The notes under the pieces were generated by a model. It saw nothing but the letters and a program-made list of their open reading frames with translations, was not told the DNA's origin and did no database searches. Shown here piece by piece: positions 7,782-16,489 of a DNA stretch of 64,000 bases. The stretch is from Roseibaca sp. Y0-43 (lineage in GTDB: Bacteria > Pseudomonadota > Alphaproteobacteria > Rhodobacterales > Rhodobacteraceae): contig NZ_JAFMPR010000004.1 in assembly GCF_020667835.1 (NCBI RefSeq), forward strand, positions 186,001-250,000, written 5' to 3'. Position 1 is the stretch's first letter. The number at the start of each line of letters is the position of its first letter. The position numbers and the translations under genes were made by a program.

Positions 7782-10009
7782 CCAGATTGCCCTTCTCCGC
7801 TTCGGCCAAGGCGCTTGCGCTGTCGGCGATCATGTCGCTCTGCGCCGCCCCGCTTTTCGCGCAGGGCGGGCTGATCCTGTTGCCTGAACAGGATGCGGCG
7901 ACGCCCGCGATGGATGCCGACATGGCCCCTTCGCCAGACCGCATCAACCTGCACCGGCAGTCGCAGGATACCACCGCCGGTGCACCGGCACCGCGCAAAT
8001 GGGTGTCGCCGCTGCGCCTGACCGACCTGCAGGTGCGCCGCAACGGCGCGCTTGCGCGTGTCACGGGCGAGCGCGAGTTGGTGTCTTTCGATCTGTATGT
8101 CGCCGACCCCGCGCGCACGCAGCGGCTGCAACTTGTGACCGTGTCCAGCATCAACCTGCTGCCGGAGCGGTCATTCATGCGCGTCATGGTGAACGGGGTA
8201 GAGCTGGAAACCGTCCGTCTGGACAATTTCGAAACCCCCGGCGTCGATGAAATTGTGATCCCGCAAGGCACATTGCGGGCCGGGCGCAACGCCGTGCAGA
8301 TAGAGTTCCGGCAGGGCCACCGCATCTATTGCGGGCCAGAGGCGTCGTTCGATCTGTGGACAGACGTGAACCTGGTCGACACCGGCATGGTCCTTGACCC
8401 CGCCGACCTTGGGTCCGGTCCCGATGCCTTTATGATGGGGCTGGCGGCGCAATCTGTCGCTTTCTCGCCGGTTGAAATTCGCGGCATCGACAGCCTTGGT
8501 GCTGAATCCGAGACTTGGCGCCGGGCGCTGGTGCGGCGGCTGAACCAGTCGCTGGTTGGCACGCCGGTTGTCTTTTCCTTCACCGATTACTGGACGACCG
8601 CGCTGGAAACCCCCGCCCGCGCGCGCATCACCATCCTGCCCGCGGCGCAGTCGACGATCAGCTTTCAGGTCGGGGGCGACGGTGCGCGTGTCATGGTGCT
8701 GGAAGTGGCCCAAGGCACCAACCCCGCCGACCTGCTGGACCAGATTCCGCAGCTAGAGCCGCAGGAACAAGCCGCGCGTGCACCGCTTCTGGTGGCCGAT
8801 GCAGAGAACACCTTTGCGGATTTCGGCATCCAGACGGAACAATTCTCGCAGCGCTATGCGATCCGGCACCATCCTTTCCGTCTGCCCGATGACTGGCTGA
8901 TCCTGACGGCCGAAAAGGCGCGCATCTTTCTGGATTACGCCTATGCGCCGGGCCTGCCTGACGAGGCGATGCTGCTCATCAGCGTCAACGGGCAATCCAT
9001 CCGCCTGCTGCCCTTGCGCGACGAAGGCGGTGCGCCGATCACTCGTTTCCCGGTCGATTTCGAGGCGCGCATCATGCAGCCGGGCACCAATACGCTGACC
9101 TTCGAGATGATGGTTCCGGGCGATCCGGCCGACCTGCCATGCCAGGCCTATGACCAGCCGTTCCTGCAAATCGGCGGCAGCTCCAGCCTGTTCGTGCCCT
9201 ATAGCCCGCCCATGTCCATCCCGGATATGGACCTCGCGTTCAGCGCGCTGACGCCCGACAGCCTGCGCCGCAATGAACTGAGCGGCCGGGCCTATTCCGA
9301 TGCCGATGTGCTGACCCTTGCCGCCGCCTTGGCACGCTCGCGCGGGGATATCCGCCCTTCGACGTTGCATCTGATCTCGCTCGACGATCTGGGCGCGGTG
9401 CCGATGGCGCATCATCGGGCGGACCGCAAGCTTCTGGAAGATACCGTGCTGATAACCCCGGAATACGAGGCGCTGATGGCCGCGCAGCAAGCCGCGGATG
9501 ATCCGTTCTCGGCCCGTTGGCAGCAAGAGCGCGGGCTGACGGCGGCCTTCAGCAATATCTGGTCGCTGCTTCTGGACCGGGTCTACTGGGTGCGTGACCG
9601 CATCTTCCCGTCGAATGGCGACCAGTTGAACGCTTGGCTGGCCGAACGGCGGGGGCAGGCAGTGCTGTTCCATCTGGACCCGGCCCGGCCGGACGAGATC
9701 TGGATGCTGCGCAGCGCAGACAGCGACATGACGCAGATCGCGCAATCCATCGCGGCGGCGCGTGAATATGGGCGCGGCCCGCGTGGACAGGTGTCCATCC
9801 TTGGCCATGACGGGCGCTGGGACAACTGGATCGCGCCCGACCGCAGGCCGGTGTTGCTGGAAGCGTGGTCCTTGCAGAATTTCCGCACCGCGATGGGTAA
9901 TTTCGTGTCTGCGCGCCCAATTTTCTACACATTCCTGATGTTGTTCTTGGCGCTGGGCTCGGCGCTGGTCGCGCTGCGCCTCGTCATCTCAACCCGAGAG
10001 AAGCTATGA
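7778..10009 (+). CDS. bcsB: Cellulose synthase periplasmic subunit BcsB
   Basis: BcsB is the membrane-anchored periplasmic partner that guides the nascent glucan. The 743-residue product has an N-terminal signal (LALSAIMSLCAAPLFAQ), repeated beta-rich carbohydrate-binding-like and flavodoxin-like segments, and a single C-terminal membrane helix (PIFYTFLMLFLALGSALVAL) that would pack against BcsA. The motif GHRIYCGPEASFDLWTD is characteristic of BcsB. It starts in ATGA with bcsA and its own stop overlaps bcsZ the same way, so the operon is tightly coupled. Confidence 0.95.
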   Translation: MTRLPFSASAKALALSAIMSLCAAPLFAQGGLILLPEQDAATPAMDADMAPSPDRINLHRQSQDTTAGAPAPRKWVSPLRLTDLQVRRNGALARVTGERELVSFDLYVADPARTQRLQLVTVSSINLLPERSFMRVMVNGVELETVRLDNFETPGVDEIVIPQGTLRAGRNAVQIEFRQGHRIYCGPEASFDLWTDVNLVDTGMVLDPADLGSGPDAFMMGLAAQSVAFSPVEIRGIDSLGAESETWRRALVRRLNQSLVGTPVVFSFTDYWTTALETPARARITILPAAQSTISFQVGGDGARVMVLEVAQGTNPADLLDQIPQLEPQEQAARAPLLVADAENTFADFGIQTEQFSQRYAIRHHPFRLPDDWLILTAEKARIFLDYAYAPGLPDEAMLLISVNGQSIRLLPLRDEGGAPITRFPVDFEARIMQPGTNTLTFEMMVPGDPADLPCQAYDQPFLQIGGSSSLFVPYSPPMSIPDMDLAFSALTPDSLRRNELSGRAYSDADVLTLAAALARSRGDIRPSTLHLISLDDLGAVPMAHHRADRKLLEDTVLITPEYEALMAAQQAADDPFSARWQQERGLTAAFSNIWSLLLDRVYWVRDRIFPSNGDQLNAWLAERRGQAVLFHLDPARPDEIWMLRSADSDMTQIAQSIAAAREYGRGPRGQVSILGHDGRWDNWIAPDRRPVLLEAWSLQNFRTAMGNFVSARPIFYTFLMLFLALGSALVALRLVISTREKL

Positions 10010-11076
10010 ACAGACGGCATTTCCTATGCGGCACCGCCGCGCTTGCAATGGCTGGTCCCGGTCTGGCGCAGAGCATGACCGACCAGTTCGGCCAGGTCGC
10101 CCGCCCTTTATGGGAGGCTTGGAAAGAGCGCTTCCTGATGGCCGATGGCCGCGTGGTCGATACGCTGCAACGCGCCGCCAGCCATTCCGAGGGGCAGGGC
10201 TACGGAATGGTGCTGGCCACCTATTTCGACGATGCCGAAGCGTTCGCGCGGATGTACCAGTGGACCGAACGCAACCTTGCGGTGCGCGCCGATCCGCTTC
10301 TGGCGTGGCGCTGGCTGCCCGATCAGGTCAACGCCGTGCCAGACCGCAACAACGCGTCGGATGGCGATCTGTTCTATGCCTGGGCGTTGGTGCGGGCGTT
10401 TTCCCGATTTGGCGACCGCTCGCATCTGGCGCGCGCCCAAGAGATTGCCGAAGCGCTTGCCGCGACCTGCATCGTGCCCATGCCCGGCGCAGAGGGGCGC
10501 ATCGTCATGTTGCCCGCGCAATTCGGCTTCAACCATGACACGCATCTGTCGATCAACCCGTCCTATTACATGCCGCTGGCCATGCGCGAAGTGGCTGCTG
10601 CGACCGGGGTTTCGGCGCTTGCAATCTGCGCGCAGCAGGGCGAGGCACTGATCGACCAACTGGCCCAGAACGGGCTTGTGCCCGATTGGGTCGACATCTC
10701 GGCAGAAGGGATGCGGGCTTCGGAAACGCTATCGCCCAATACCGGCTACGAGGCGCTGCGCGTGCCGCTTTTCATGGTCTGGTCGCGCATTCCGCGCCAC
10801 TTGTCAGTGCGGCGCATGGCAGCGGTCTATGCCCGCACCGTCCAGCCCGGCGTGGGCGTGCCCACCGTTCTGGAACCTGTGTCGGGCACGGTGCTCGAAA
10901 GCTCTGGCGATGCGGGCTACCAGGCGATCGCGGGACTGATTACCTGCGCCGAGAACCTGACATCGGGGGCGCAGATCCCGCCCTTCACCAATGACCAGCC
11001 TTATTACCCGGCGACTTTGCACCTGTTTGCCATGATCGCCGCTTTCGAAACCTTGCCGGAATGTGTGCCGATATGA
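10006..11076 (+). CDS. bcsZ: Endo-1,4-beta-glucanase, GH8 (BcsZ)
   Basis: BcsZ is a periplasmic endoglucanase of glycoside hydrolase family 8 needed for normal cellulose export. The 356-residue protein shows SEGQGYGMVLA with the presumed acid Glu62, SDGDLFYAWALV at 118-129 with conserved aspartates, and NPSYYMPLAM. The N-terminus (NRRHFLCGTAALAMAGPG) has two arginines before a hydrophobic stretch, so it is Tat-like rather than a plain Sec signal. It overlaps bcsB and bcsK by ATGA junctions. Confidence 0.93.
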   Translation: MNRRHFLCGTAALAMAGPGLAQSMTDQFGQVARPLWEAWKERFLMADGRVVDTLQRAASHSEGQGYGMVLATYFDDAEAFARMYQWTERNLAVRADPLLAWRWLPDQVNAVPDRNNASDGDLFYAWALVRAFSRFGDRSHLARAQEIAEALAATCIVPMPGAEGRIVMLPAQFGFNHDTHLSINPSYYMPLAMREVAAATGVSALAICAQQGEALIDQLAQNGLVPDWVDISAEGMRASETLSPNTGYEALRVPLFMVWSRIPRHLSVRRMAAVYARTVQPGVGVPTVLEPVSGTVLESSGDAGYQAIAGLITCAENLTSGAQIPPFTNDQPYYPATLHLFAMIAAFETLPECVPI

Positions 11077-12509
11077 TCCAGTTTCGCCTTCGCCACCGCC
11101 TTGTCTCTGTTGCGCTCGCCGCCTGCCTGACGGCCGGCGCGGTATCCGCGCAAACGGCCAGCTACGACGATCTGCGCGCGCTGCGATACTATGTGCAGCA
11201 GGGCGACACGGCGGCCATGAATGCCGAATTGCGCCGCCTGCGCGTGGCCTATCCCGACTGGACCCCGCCGTCGGACCTGAACCAGTTGCTGGTGCCGCAG
11301 GCCAGCGCCAGTGTCGATGAGGGGGCGATCTGGCGCCTGATCGAGCGGCGCGACTACGCCGGCGCACGGCGCGAGATCGACGCAAGCCGCCAAGCTGTCG
11401 CGGGCTGGACCCCGCCTGCCGATATGTTGCGCGTGCTGGAAACCAACGAGGCGCAGGACGCGTTCGACGCCGCCGCCGCCTCGCGCGATGCGGGCACCGC
11501 GATCGCGATTGCCCGCCGCTCGCCGCAGATCATGAGCTGCGAGCGGATCAACAATGCGTGGGTGCTGGCGGATATGTATGTGCTGTCAGGCCAGAACAGC
11601 GCAGCCGTGACCACATGGCGCAACACGGTGCAATCCTGCACCGCCTATAGCCAGATGGAACCTACGCTGGAAAAGGCCTCTGCCGTGGCCAGCCGGACAG
11701 AACTGGCCGGTATGTTCGATGTGGCCCGTGGCGCAAACCGTGCCGAAACGGAACGTCTGAACGCGCTCGAGCGGCGGTTGCTGGGCGGTGCGGCAGCCCC
11801 GGCTCCGCGCACGGCGGCCGCGCCTGCGCCGACCCCGCGCACGGCGGCCGCGCCTGCGCCGACCCCGCGCACGGCCCCAGCGCCGCAACCCGTGGCGACA
11901 CCCGCACCCGCCCCGGCGGTCAGCCCGTCGCGGCTGCCTGCGCGCGGGGATAGCCGCATCGCAGAGGTGCGCGCGCTGAAAGAGCGTGAGCAATATGCGC
12001 GCTGCATCGCGGCCTCGAACAATCCGCGCTCGCTAGATGTTCTGTATGAACGGTCGTGGTGCCTGTTCAGCCATCAGCGCCCGACCGAGGCCCTGGTCGG
12101 GTTCCAGGCTACGGCCCCCGCTGGCGATGCGATTGGCCCCAATGTCGGGCGCGATGGCTATTACGGCCTGTCACTGGCCTATCTGGCCCTGAACATGACC
12201 GAGCAGGGTGCGCAGGTCGCCAGCAGCGCGCGCCTGACCGACACCCAGCGCGCAGAGGTCGAGGCGATCATTCTGGACCAGCGTGGCGTCAAGGCCTATC
12301 GCAAGGGCGACTACCGCCAGTCCATTGCCTATTTCAACGCGCTTGAACAGCTTCAGGGCGGGTTGCGGCGCGATCTGTCGATCTTGCGGGCCTATGCGCT
12401 GCTGAATTCTGGCCAGCGGGTTCAGGCGAAGGACGAATTCGAACGTCTGCACGCCCAGCTTGCCACTGCGGAAACGCGTCAGGGTTTGAACGCGGCGTTG
12501 GGCAACTGA
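11073..12509 (+). CDS. bcsK: TPR protein of cellulose operon, BcsK-like
   Basis: The 478-residue secreted protein has a signal peptide (LVSVALAACLTAGAVSAQ) and TPR-like helical pairs in both halves (for example YVQQGDTAAMNAELRRL and YRKGDYRQSIAYFNALEQL). A proline/alanine-rich linker with repeated APAPTPRTAA units separates the halves. It lacks the large C-terminal outer-membrane barrel of BcsC, so it matches the TPR-only component (BcsK) of type III cellulose operons, presumably a periplasmic scaffold. The start ATG at 11073 overlaps the bcsZ stop (ATGA); an upstream in-frame ATG at 11061 is less likely. The operon ends at a terminator 26 bases downstream. Confidence 0.75.
   Translation: MIQFRLRHRLVSVALAACLTAGAVSAQTASYDDLRALRYYVQQGDTAAMNAELRRLRVAYPDWTPPSDLNQLLVPQASASVDEGAIWRLIERRDYAGARREIDASRQAVAGWTPPADMLRVLETNEAQDAFDAAAASRDAGTAIAIARRSPQIMSCERINNAWVLADMYVLSGQNSAAVTTWRNTVQSCTAYSQMEPTLEKASAVASRTELAGMFDVARGANRAETERLNALERRLLGGAAAPAPRTAAAPAPTPRTAAAPAPTPRTAPAPQPVATPAPAPAVSPSRLPARGDSRIAEVRALKEREQYARCIAASNNPRSLDVLYERSWCLFSHQRPTEALVGFQATAPAGDAIGPNVGRDGYYGLSLAYLALNMTEQGAQVASSARLTDTQRAEVEAIILDQRGVKAYRKGDYRQSIAYFNALEQLQGGLRRDLSILRAYALLNSGQRVQAKDEFERLHAQLATAETRQGLNAALGN
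11805..11876 (+). repeat. 30-bp tandem repeat in bcsK linker
   Basis: A 30-base unit encoding an APAPTPRTAA-type decapeptide is present twice exactly, with partial units on both sides. It codes for the proline-rich linker. Such in-frame repeats can change copy number without breaking the gene. Confidence 0.8.
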
Positions 12510-12535
12510 CCGAAATCTGGGATGACAATTGAAAA

Positions 12536-12558
12536 CCCCCGCCAGTGGCGGGGGTCTT
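12536..12558. terminator. Bidirectional terminator between bcsK and phaZ
   Basis: CCCCCGCC at 12536-12543 pairs perfectly with GGCGGGGG at 12547-12554 around an AGT loop. TCTTGTTTT follows on the plus strand and a T-rich tract on the minus strand. It serves both convergent transcription units. Confidence 0.88.
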
Positions 12559-12561
12559 GTT

Positions 12562-13842
12562 TTAGCCGTTCGACACCGCGACCTTAAGCTGGCCCTTGCC
12601 GCTGCCACCATCGCCGGCATGGGTGTCCATGAACTCCATCACCAGCGGGCGGATATTGTTGCGCCAGGATTTGCCGGCGAAAATACCGTAATGCCCGGCA
12701 CCGGGTTCGACATGGCTGGCCTTTTGCGCGTCGCTCAGGCCTGTCAGCAAGTCCAACGCGGCAAGGCATTGGCCGGGCGCACTGATGTCGTCTTTCTCGC
12801 CCTCGACGATCTTGACGGCAACATTCGTGACCTTGCCGATATCGACCTTGTGGCCATCGACCACGAATTCATTGCGCGCGATCTCGCGATCCTTGAAGAT
12901 GCGTTCCACCGTCGAAAGGTAGAATTCCGCCGTCATGTCCATGACCGACAGGTATTCGTCGTAGAAGCGGTTGTGCTTGTCGCGCTCGCCGCCCGAGCCT
13001 TGGGCCTCAGCCGCGATCTTGTCGGTGAAGGCCTGCGCATGGCGTTCAAGGTTCATCGAGATGAAGCCGCCAAGCTGCAACAGGCCGGGATAGACCAGTC
13101 GGCCCACGCCTTTGTATTTGAAGCCCACGCGCTGGATGGCCAGATGCTCCAGTTGCCCCATGGTCACACGTTCACCGAAATCCGTTACCTCGGTGGGTGC
13201 GGCATCGGGGTCCACGGGGCCGCCGATCAGGGTCAGGGTGCGGGGCTGCGATTCGGGTTCCAGTTCCGCCAGGTAGGCGGTCGCGGCCAGCGCCAGCGGC
13301 ACGGGTTGGCACACGGCAATCACATGCGTATCCGGGCCAAGATGGCGGATGAAATCGGTCAGGTAGAGGGTGTAATCCTCGATGTCGAACTTGCCCTCGG
13401 ACACCGGGATGTCACGGGCATTGTGCCAGTCCGTGACCCAGACTTCGCAATCGGGCAACAGGCTTGCCACGGTCGAGCGCAGAAGCGTCGCGTAATGCCC
13501 CGACATGGGCGCGCACAGCAGAACGCGGCGCGGCTTGTCTGGGCGGCCATGCACTTTGAAGCGCAGCAGATCGCCAAAAGGGCGTGCAATTTCAACGACT
13601 TCTTCGACGATATGGTCGCGCCCGTCCTCTGCCACCACCGATGTGATGTTCCAGTCGGGTTTGATGACCATCCGCGCGAAGCTGCGTTCGGTCACGCGGC
13701 CCCAAGCCGACATGACCTTGAACATCGGGTGCGGCACCATGCCCCAAACCGGGTAGGATGCGAAGGCCCGCGCCGAGGCGCCCATCCATTCGTTCGTGTT
13801 GCGAATGGCTTCCATCAGGTCGTAGGTGGCCATGCCCTTCAT
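12562..13842 (-). CDS. phaZ: Intracellular polyhydroxyalkanoate depolymerase
   Basis: PhaZ breaks down stored PHB granules. The 426-residue protein matches the intracellular PhaZ family: N-terminal ATYDLMEAIRNTNEW, LLCAPMSGHYATLLRSTV, and AVCQPVPLALAA, in which Cys178 takes the place of the usual lipase-box serine, as in the intracellular depolymerases of the Ralstonia type. VWVTDWHNARDIPV is also characteristic. AAAGG lies 8 bases before ATG 13842; ATG 13833 is an alternative. It is divergent from phaC across 121 bases, which may allow joint control of synthesis and mobilisation. Confidence 0.93.
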   Translation of the reverse strand: MKGMATYDLMEAIRNTNEWMGASARAFASYPVWGMVPHPMFKVMSAWGRVTERSFARMVIKPDWNITSVVAEDGRDHIVEEVVEIARPFGDLLRFKVHGRPDKPRRVLLCAPMSGHYATLLRSTVASLLPDCEVWVTDWHNARDIPVSEGKFDIEDYTLYLTDFIRHLGPDTHVIAVCQPVPLALAATAYLAELEPESQPRTLTLIGGPVDPDAAPTEVTDFGERVTMGQLEHLAIQRVGFKYKGVGRLVYPGLLQLGGFISMNLERHAQAFTDKIAAEAQGSGGERDKHNRFYDEYLSVMDMTAEFYLSTVERIFKDREIARNEFVVDGHKVDIGKVTNVAVKIVEGEKDDISAPGQCLAALDLLTGLSDAQKASHVEPGAGHYGIFAGKSWRNNIRPLVMEFMDTHAGDGGSGKGQLKVAVSNG

Positions 13843-13963
13843 GCAATCATCCTTTTCAGCGCTCGAACAGGTAACGCCAATCGTCCCTTTAACTCAAGTT
13901 GCGCGGCAGGTATCCTTGGCGAACGAATGCTGCGCATGCGAAGGGTAGGGGGAAATTCGCTGT

Positions 13964-15766
13964 ATGACAACTTCTGAATATGATGATGGGAAAAAAGCCG
14001 AGCGCCTGAAAGAAAATATGGCCCGGATCGAGGCACTGACCGAACGCCTGACCAATGCCCTTGCCCATCGCACCCCTCCGCGCCCCAGCCTGCAAGCCCC
14101 CGATCCCGACCTGTTCCTGCACGGCGTGACCGCCTACTGGACCGAAATGGCCAAGAACCCGTCCAAGGCGCTGGAGCAGCAGCTGGAATTCTGGGGCAAA
14201 TCGCTCAAGCACCATCTGGATGCGCAAAAGGCGCTGCAAAGCGGCAAGCTTCAGGCGCCCGAAGACAAGACGCCCGATGACCGCCGGTTCTCGAACCCGC
14301 TTTGGAAGACCCACCCCTATTTCAACTATATCAAGCAGCAATACCTGATCGCCTCTGAAAGCATGAAGGACGCGATCGAGAGCCTTGATTCGGTCGATCC
14401 GACCGAAAAGCGCCGCCTGCAATATTTCACCACCCAACTGGTCGACATGATGGCGCCGACCAATTTCCTGGCCACCAATCCCGACGCGCTTTTGAAAGCG
14501 GTCGAGACCGAGGGCGAAAGCCTTGTGAAAGGGCTGGAGAACCTTGTCCGCGATGTCGAGGCGAACCGGGGCGAGTTGCAGGTCACGCTGGCCGACAAGG
14601 AAGCGTTCAAGCTGGGCCAGAACCTTGCGACCACGCCGGGAAAGGTCGTGTTTCGCAACCACCTGTTCGAGCTGATCCAATACAGCCCCAGCACTGAAAA
14701 TGTCTATCGCACGCCGCTTGTGATCTTCCCGCCATGGATCAACAAGTTCTACGTCATGGACCTGAAGCCGCAGAACAGCTTGGTCAAATGGATCGTGGAT
14801 CAGGGCTATACGCTGTTCATGGTGTCATGGGTGAACCCGGATGCCAGCTATGCCGACACCAGCATGGATGACTACGTCGAGCAGGGCTATCTGGAAGCGA
14901 TCCGGGTTGCACGCGAGATCACGGGCGAACCGCAGGTCAACGCGATCGGCTACTGCATCGCGGGCACCACGCTGTCGCTGACCTTGGCGCTGATGAACAA
15001 GCGCAAGGATAAATCGGTCCGCGCGGCGACGCTCTTCACCACCTTGACCGATTTCTCGAACCGGGGCGAGGTGGGCGTATTTCTGGAGGATGATTTCGTC
15101 GACGGGATCGAGGCCGAGTGCAACGAGAAGGGCTATCTGGACAGTTTCTTCATGTCGCGCACCTTTTCCTACCTGCGCTCGAACGACCTGATTTATGGCC
15201 CGGCCATTCGCAGCTACATGATGGGCGAAGCGCCGCCCGCGTTTGACCTGCTGTATTGGAATGGCGACGGCACCAACCTGCCGGGCAAGATGTGCGTCGA
15301 ATACCTGCGCGGGCTGTGCCAGCAGGACAAGTTCGCCTCTGCCACGTTCCGCATCTGCGGCGAGGATGTGTCGCTGTCGGACGTGAAACACCCGATCTTC
15401 GCGGTGGGGTGCGAGACGGACCATATTGCTGCGTGGAAATCCAGCTTCCGGGGCGTGGCCAAGATGGGCAGCCGCGACAAGACATTCGTGCGCGCCCAGT
15501 CGGGCCATATCGCGGGCATCATCAATCCGCCGTCCAAGAAGAAGTACGGCCACCATGCCGGGCCAGAGGTCGCGGGCACGCCAGAAGACTGGCTGGAAGC
15601 GGCCGAGTTCCACGAAGGGTCTTGGTGGCATCTGTGGGAAGAGTGGCTGCGCAAGCGTTCCGGGGCCAAGGTTCCGGCGCGTATCCCCGGTGATTCGGGC
15701 TATCCGGCCCTTGCGGATGCGCCGGGCACCTATGTGGTCAGCACGAAAAACGAAGCCATGTCATAG
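13964..15766 (+). CDS. phaC: Class I poly(3-hydroxyalkanoate) synthase
   Basis: PhaC polymerises (R)-3-hydroxyacyl-CoA into PHB at the granule surface. The 600-residue length fits class I synthases. The lipase-like box GYCIAG (329-334) carries catalytic Cys331. Conserved PLVIFPPWINKFYVMDL, GYTLFMVSWVNPD, the Asp-containing VGCETDHIAAW and the His in AQSGHIAGIINPP complete the alpha/beta-hydrolase active site. A GGGGGA site lies upstream of ATG 13964. No phaA/phaB genes are nearby; they must lie elsewhere. Confidence 0.96.
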   Translation: MTTSEYDDGKKAERLKENMARIEALTERLTNALAHRTPPRPSLQAPDPDLFLHGVTAYWTEMAKNPSKALEQQLEFWGKSLKHHLDAQKALQSGKLQAPEDKTPDDRRFSNPLWKTHPYFNYIKQQYLIASESMKDAIESLDSVDPTEKRRLQYFTTQLVDMMAPTNFLATNPDALLKAVETEGESLVKGLENLVRDVEANRGELQVTLADKEAFKLGQNLATTPGKVVFRNHLFELIQYSPSTENVYRTPLVIFPPWINKFYVMDLKPQNSLVKWIVDQGYTLFMVSWVNPDASYADTSMDDYVEQGYLEAIRVAREITGEPQVNAIGYCIAGTTLSLTLALMNKRKDKSVRAATLFTTLTDFSNRGEVGVFLEDDFVDGIEAECNEKGYLDSFFMSRTFSYLRSNDLIYGPAIRSYMMGEAPPAFDLLYWNGDGTNLPGKMCVEYLRGLCQQDKFASATFRICGEDVSLSDVKHPIFAVGCETDHIAAWKSSFRGVAKMGSRDKTFVRAQSGHIAGIINPPSKKKYGHHAGPEVAGTPEDWLEAAEFHEGSWWHLWEEWLRKRSGAKVPARIPGDSGYPALADAPGTYVVSTKNEAMS

Positions 15767-15793
15767 GCTTGGTTCAGCGTGACCAGAAAAATG

Positions 15794-15804
15794 CTGCGGC
15801 GCAG
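15794..15804. promoter_or_regulatory. PhaR-type operator (distal) upstream of phaP
   Basis: CTGC-GGC-GCAG is an exact match to the CTGC-N3-GCAG pattern described for PhaR in Paracoccus and Rhodobacter. It lies just upstream of the putative phaP -35 element. A second site follows 28 bases downstream, centre to centre. Confidence 0.65.
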
Positions 15805-15813
15805 AAAAAAACA

Positions 15814-15844
15814 TTGAAATGCTGCGCTGCAGCGTGCATATTCT
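15814..15844 (+). promoter_or_regulatory. Candidate phaP promoter
   Basis: TTGAAA at 15814-15819 and TATTCT at 15839-15844 form a plausible -35/-10 pair with a long 19-base spacer. The proximal PhaR-type operator sits inside the spacer, which would suit direct repression. Confidence 0.45.
15822..15832. promoter_or_regulatory. PhaR-type operator (proximal) inside phaP promoter
   Basis: CTGC-GCT-GCAG is a second exact CTGC-N3-GCAG palindrome. It lies between the putative -35 and -10 elements of phaP, so a bound PhaR would block RNA polymerase. This fits derepression of phasin when PHB granules titrate PhaR. Confidence 0.7.
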
Positions 15845-15902
15845 GTTCAGACGCAGGGAACATGTTGCGACCTGCCGGAAGTTACCGAACAGGAGAAGCA
15901 CA

Positions 15903-16346
15903 ATGGCTACCACCACCGACTACACCAAGATGATGAAAGACATGATGGGCGCAATGCCGATGGACACCACCGCGTTCACCGACATGTTCAAGACCCAGGC
16001 CGCTCTGACCGAGAAGATGAGCAAAGTTGCCCTGGAAGCTGCCGAAAAGTCGACCGAAGTTTCGACCAAGTGGACGAAGGCAACGCTGGCAAAAGCTGGT
16101 GAGCTGTCGACCGCCAAGGACGACCCCGCCGACTACACCAAAGCCATGACCGATTTCGCATCGGCTTCGGCTGAAACCGCTGCCGAGCATGTCGCTGCTT
16201 TCGCTGAAATCGCGAAAAAAGTGCAGATGGACACCGTCGAGCTGCTGATGGCTGCCGGCAAGGACATGCAGGAAGAAACCGCTGCTGCCGTCAAGAAAGC
16301 CACCGACACGGCAACCAAAGCGACGAAAGCTGCAACCGCCAAGTAA
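15903..16346 (+). CDS. phaP: Phasin (PHB granule surface protein)
   Basis: The 147-residue protein is rich in Ala, Lys, Thr and Met and almost wholly helical, as expected of a phasin that coats PHB granules. It has the phasin-like stretch FTDMFKTQAALTEKMSK and a C-terminus of KKATDTATKATKAATAK, a low-complexity tail. A strong AGGAGA site precedes ATG 15903; longer in-frame versions start within the promoter and are unlikely. It lies between phaC and phaR and ends at a terminator at 16404. Confidence 0.9.
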   Translation: MATTTDYTKMMKDMMGAMPMDTTAFTDMFKTQAALTEKMSKVALEAAEKSTEVSTKWTKATLAKAGELSTAKDDPADYTKAMTDFASASAETAAEHVAAFAEIAKKVQMDTVELLMAAGKDMQEETAAAVKKATDTATKATKAATAK

Positions 16347-16403
16347 GGCGAGACAGTTCTCTCTCCAGCGGAACCGTTCCTCCCACGGTGACCCGCGACT
16401 AAA

Positions 16404-16436
16404 GGGTGCGCAGATGCTGCGCGCCCTTTTCTTTTG
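16404..16436 (+). terminator. Rho-independent terminator after phaP
   Basis: GGGTGCGCAG (16404-16413) pairs with CTGCGCGCCC (16417-16426) around ATG, with one T-G pair. TTTTCTTTTG follows. This separates the abundant phasin message from phaR. Confidence 0.8.
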
Positions 16437-16458
16437 TTTCAACCTCCCCTAGGCTCTG

Positions 16459-16469
16459 CTGCACTGCAA
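16459..16469. promoter_or_regulatory. Degenerate PhaR-type site upstream of phaR
   Basis: CTGC-ACT-GCAA differs by one base from CTGC-N3-GCAG. It lies 20 bases before the phaR start, so autoregulation is possible. Confidence 0.35.
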
Positions 16470-16489
16470 AACCCAAGGGAGGGGGCCTC

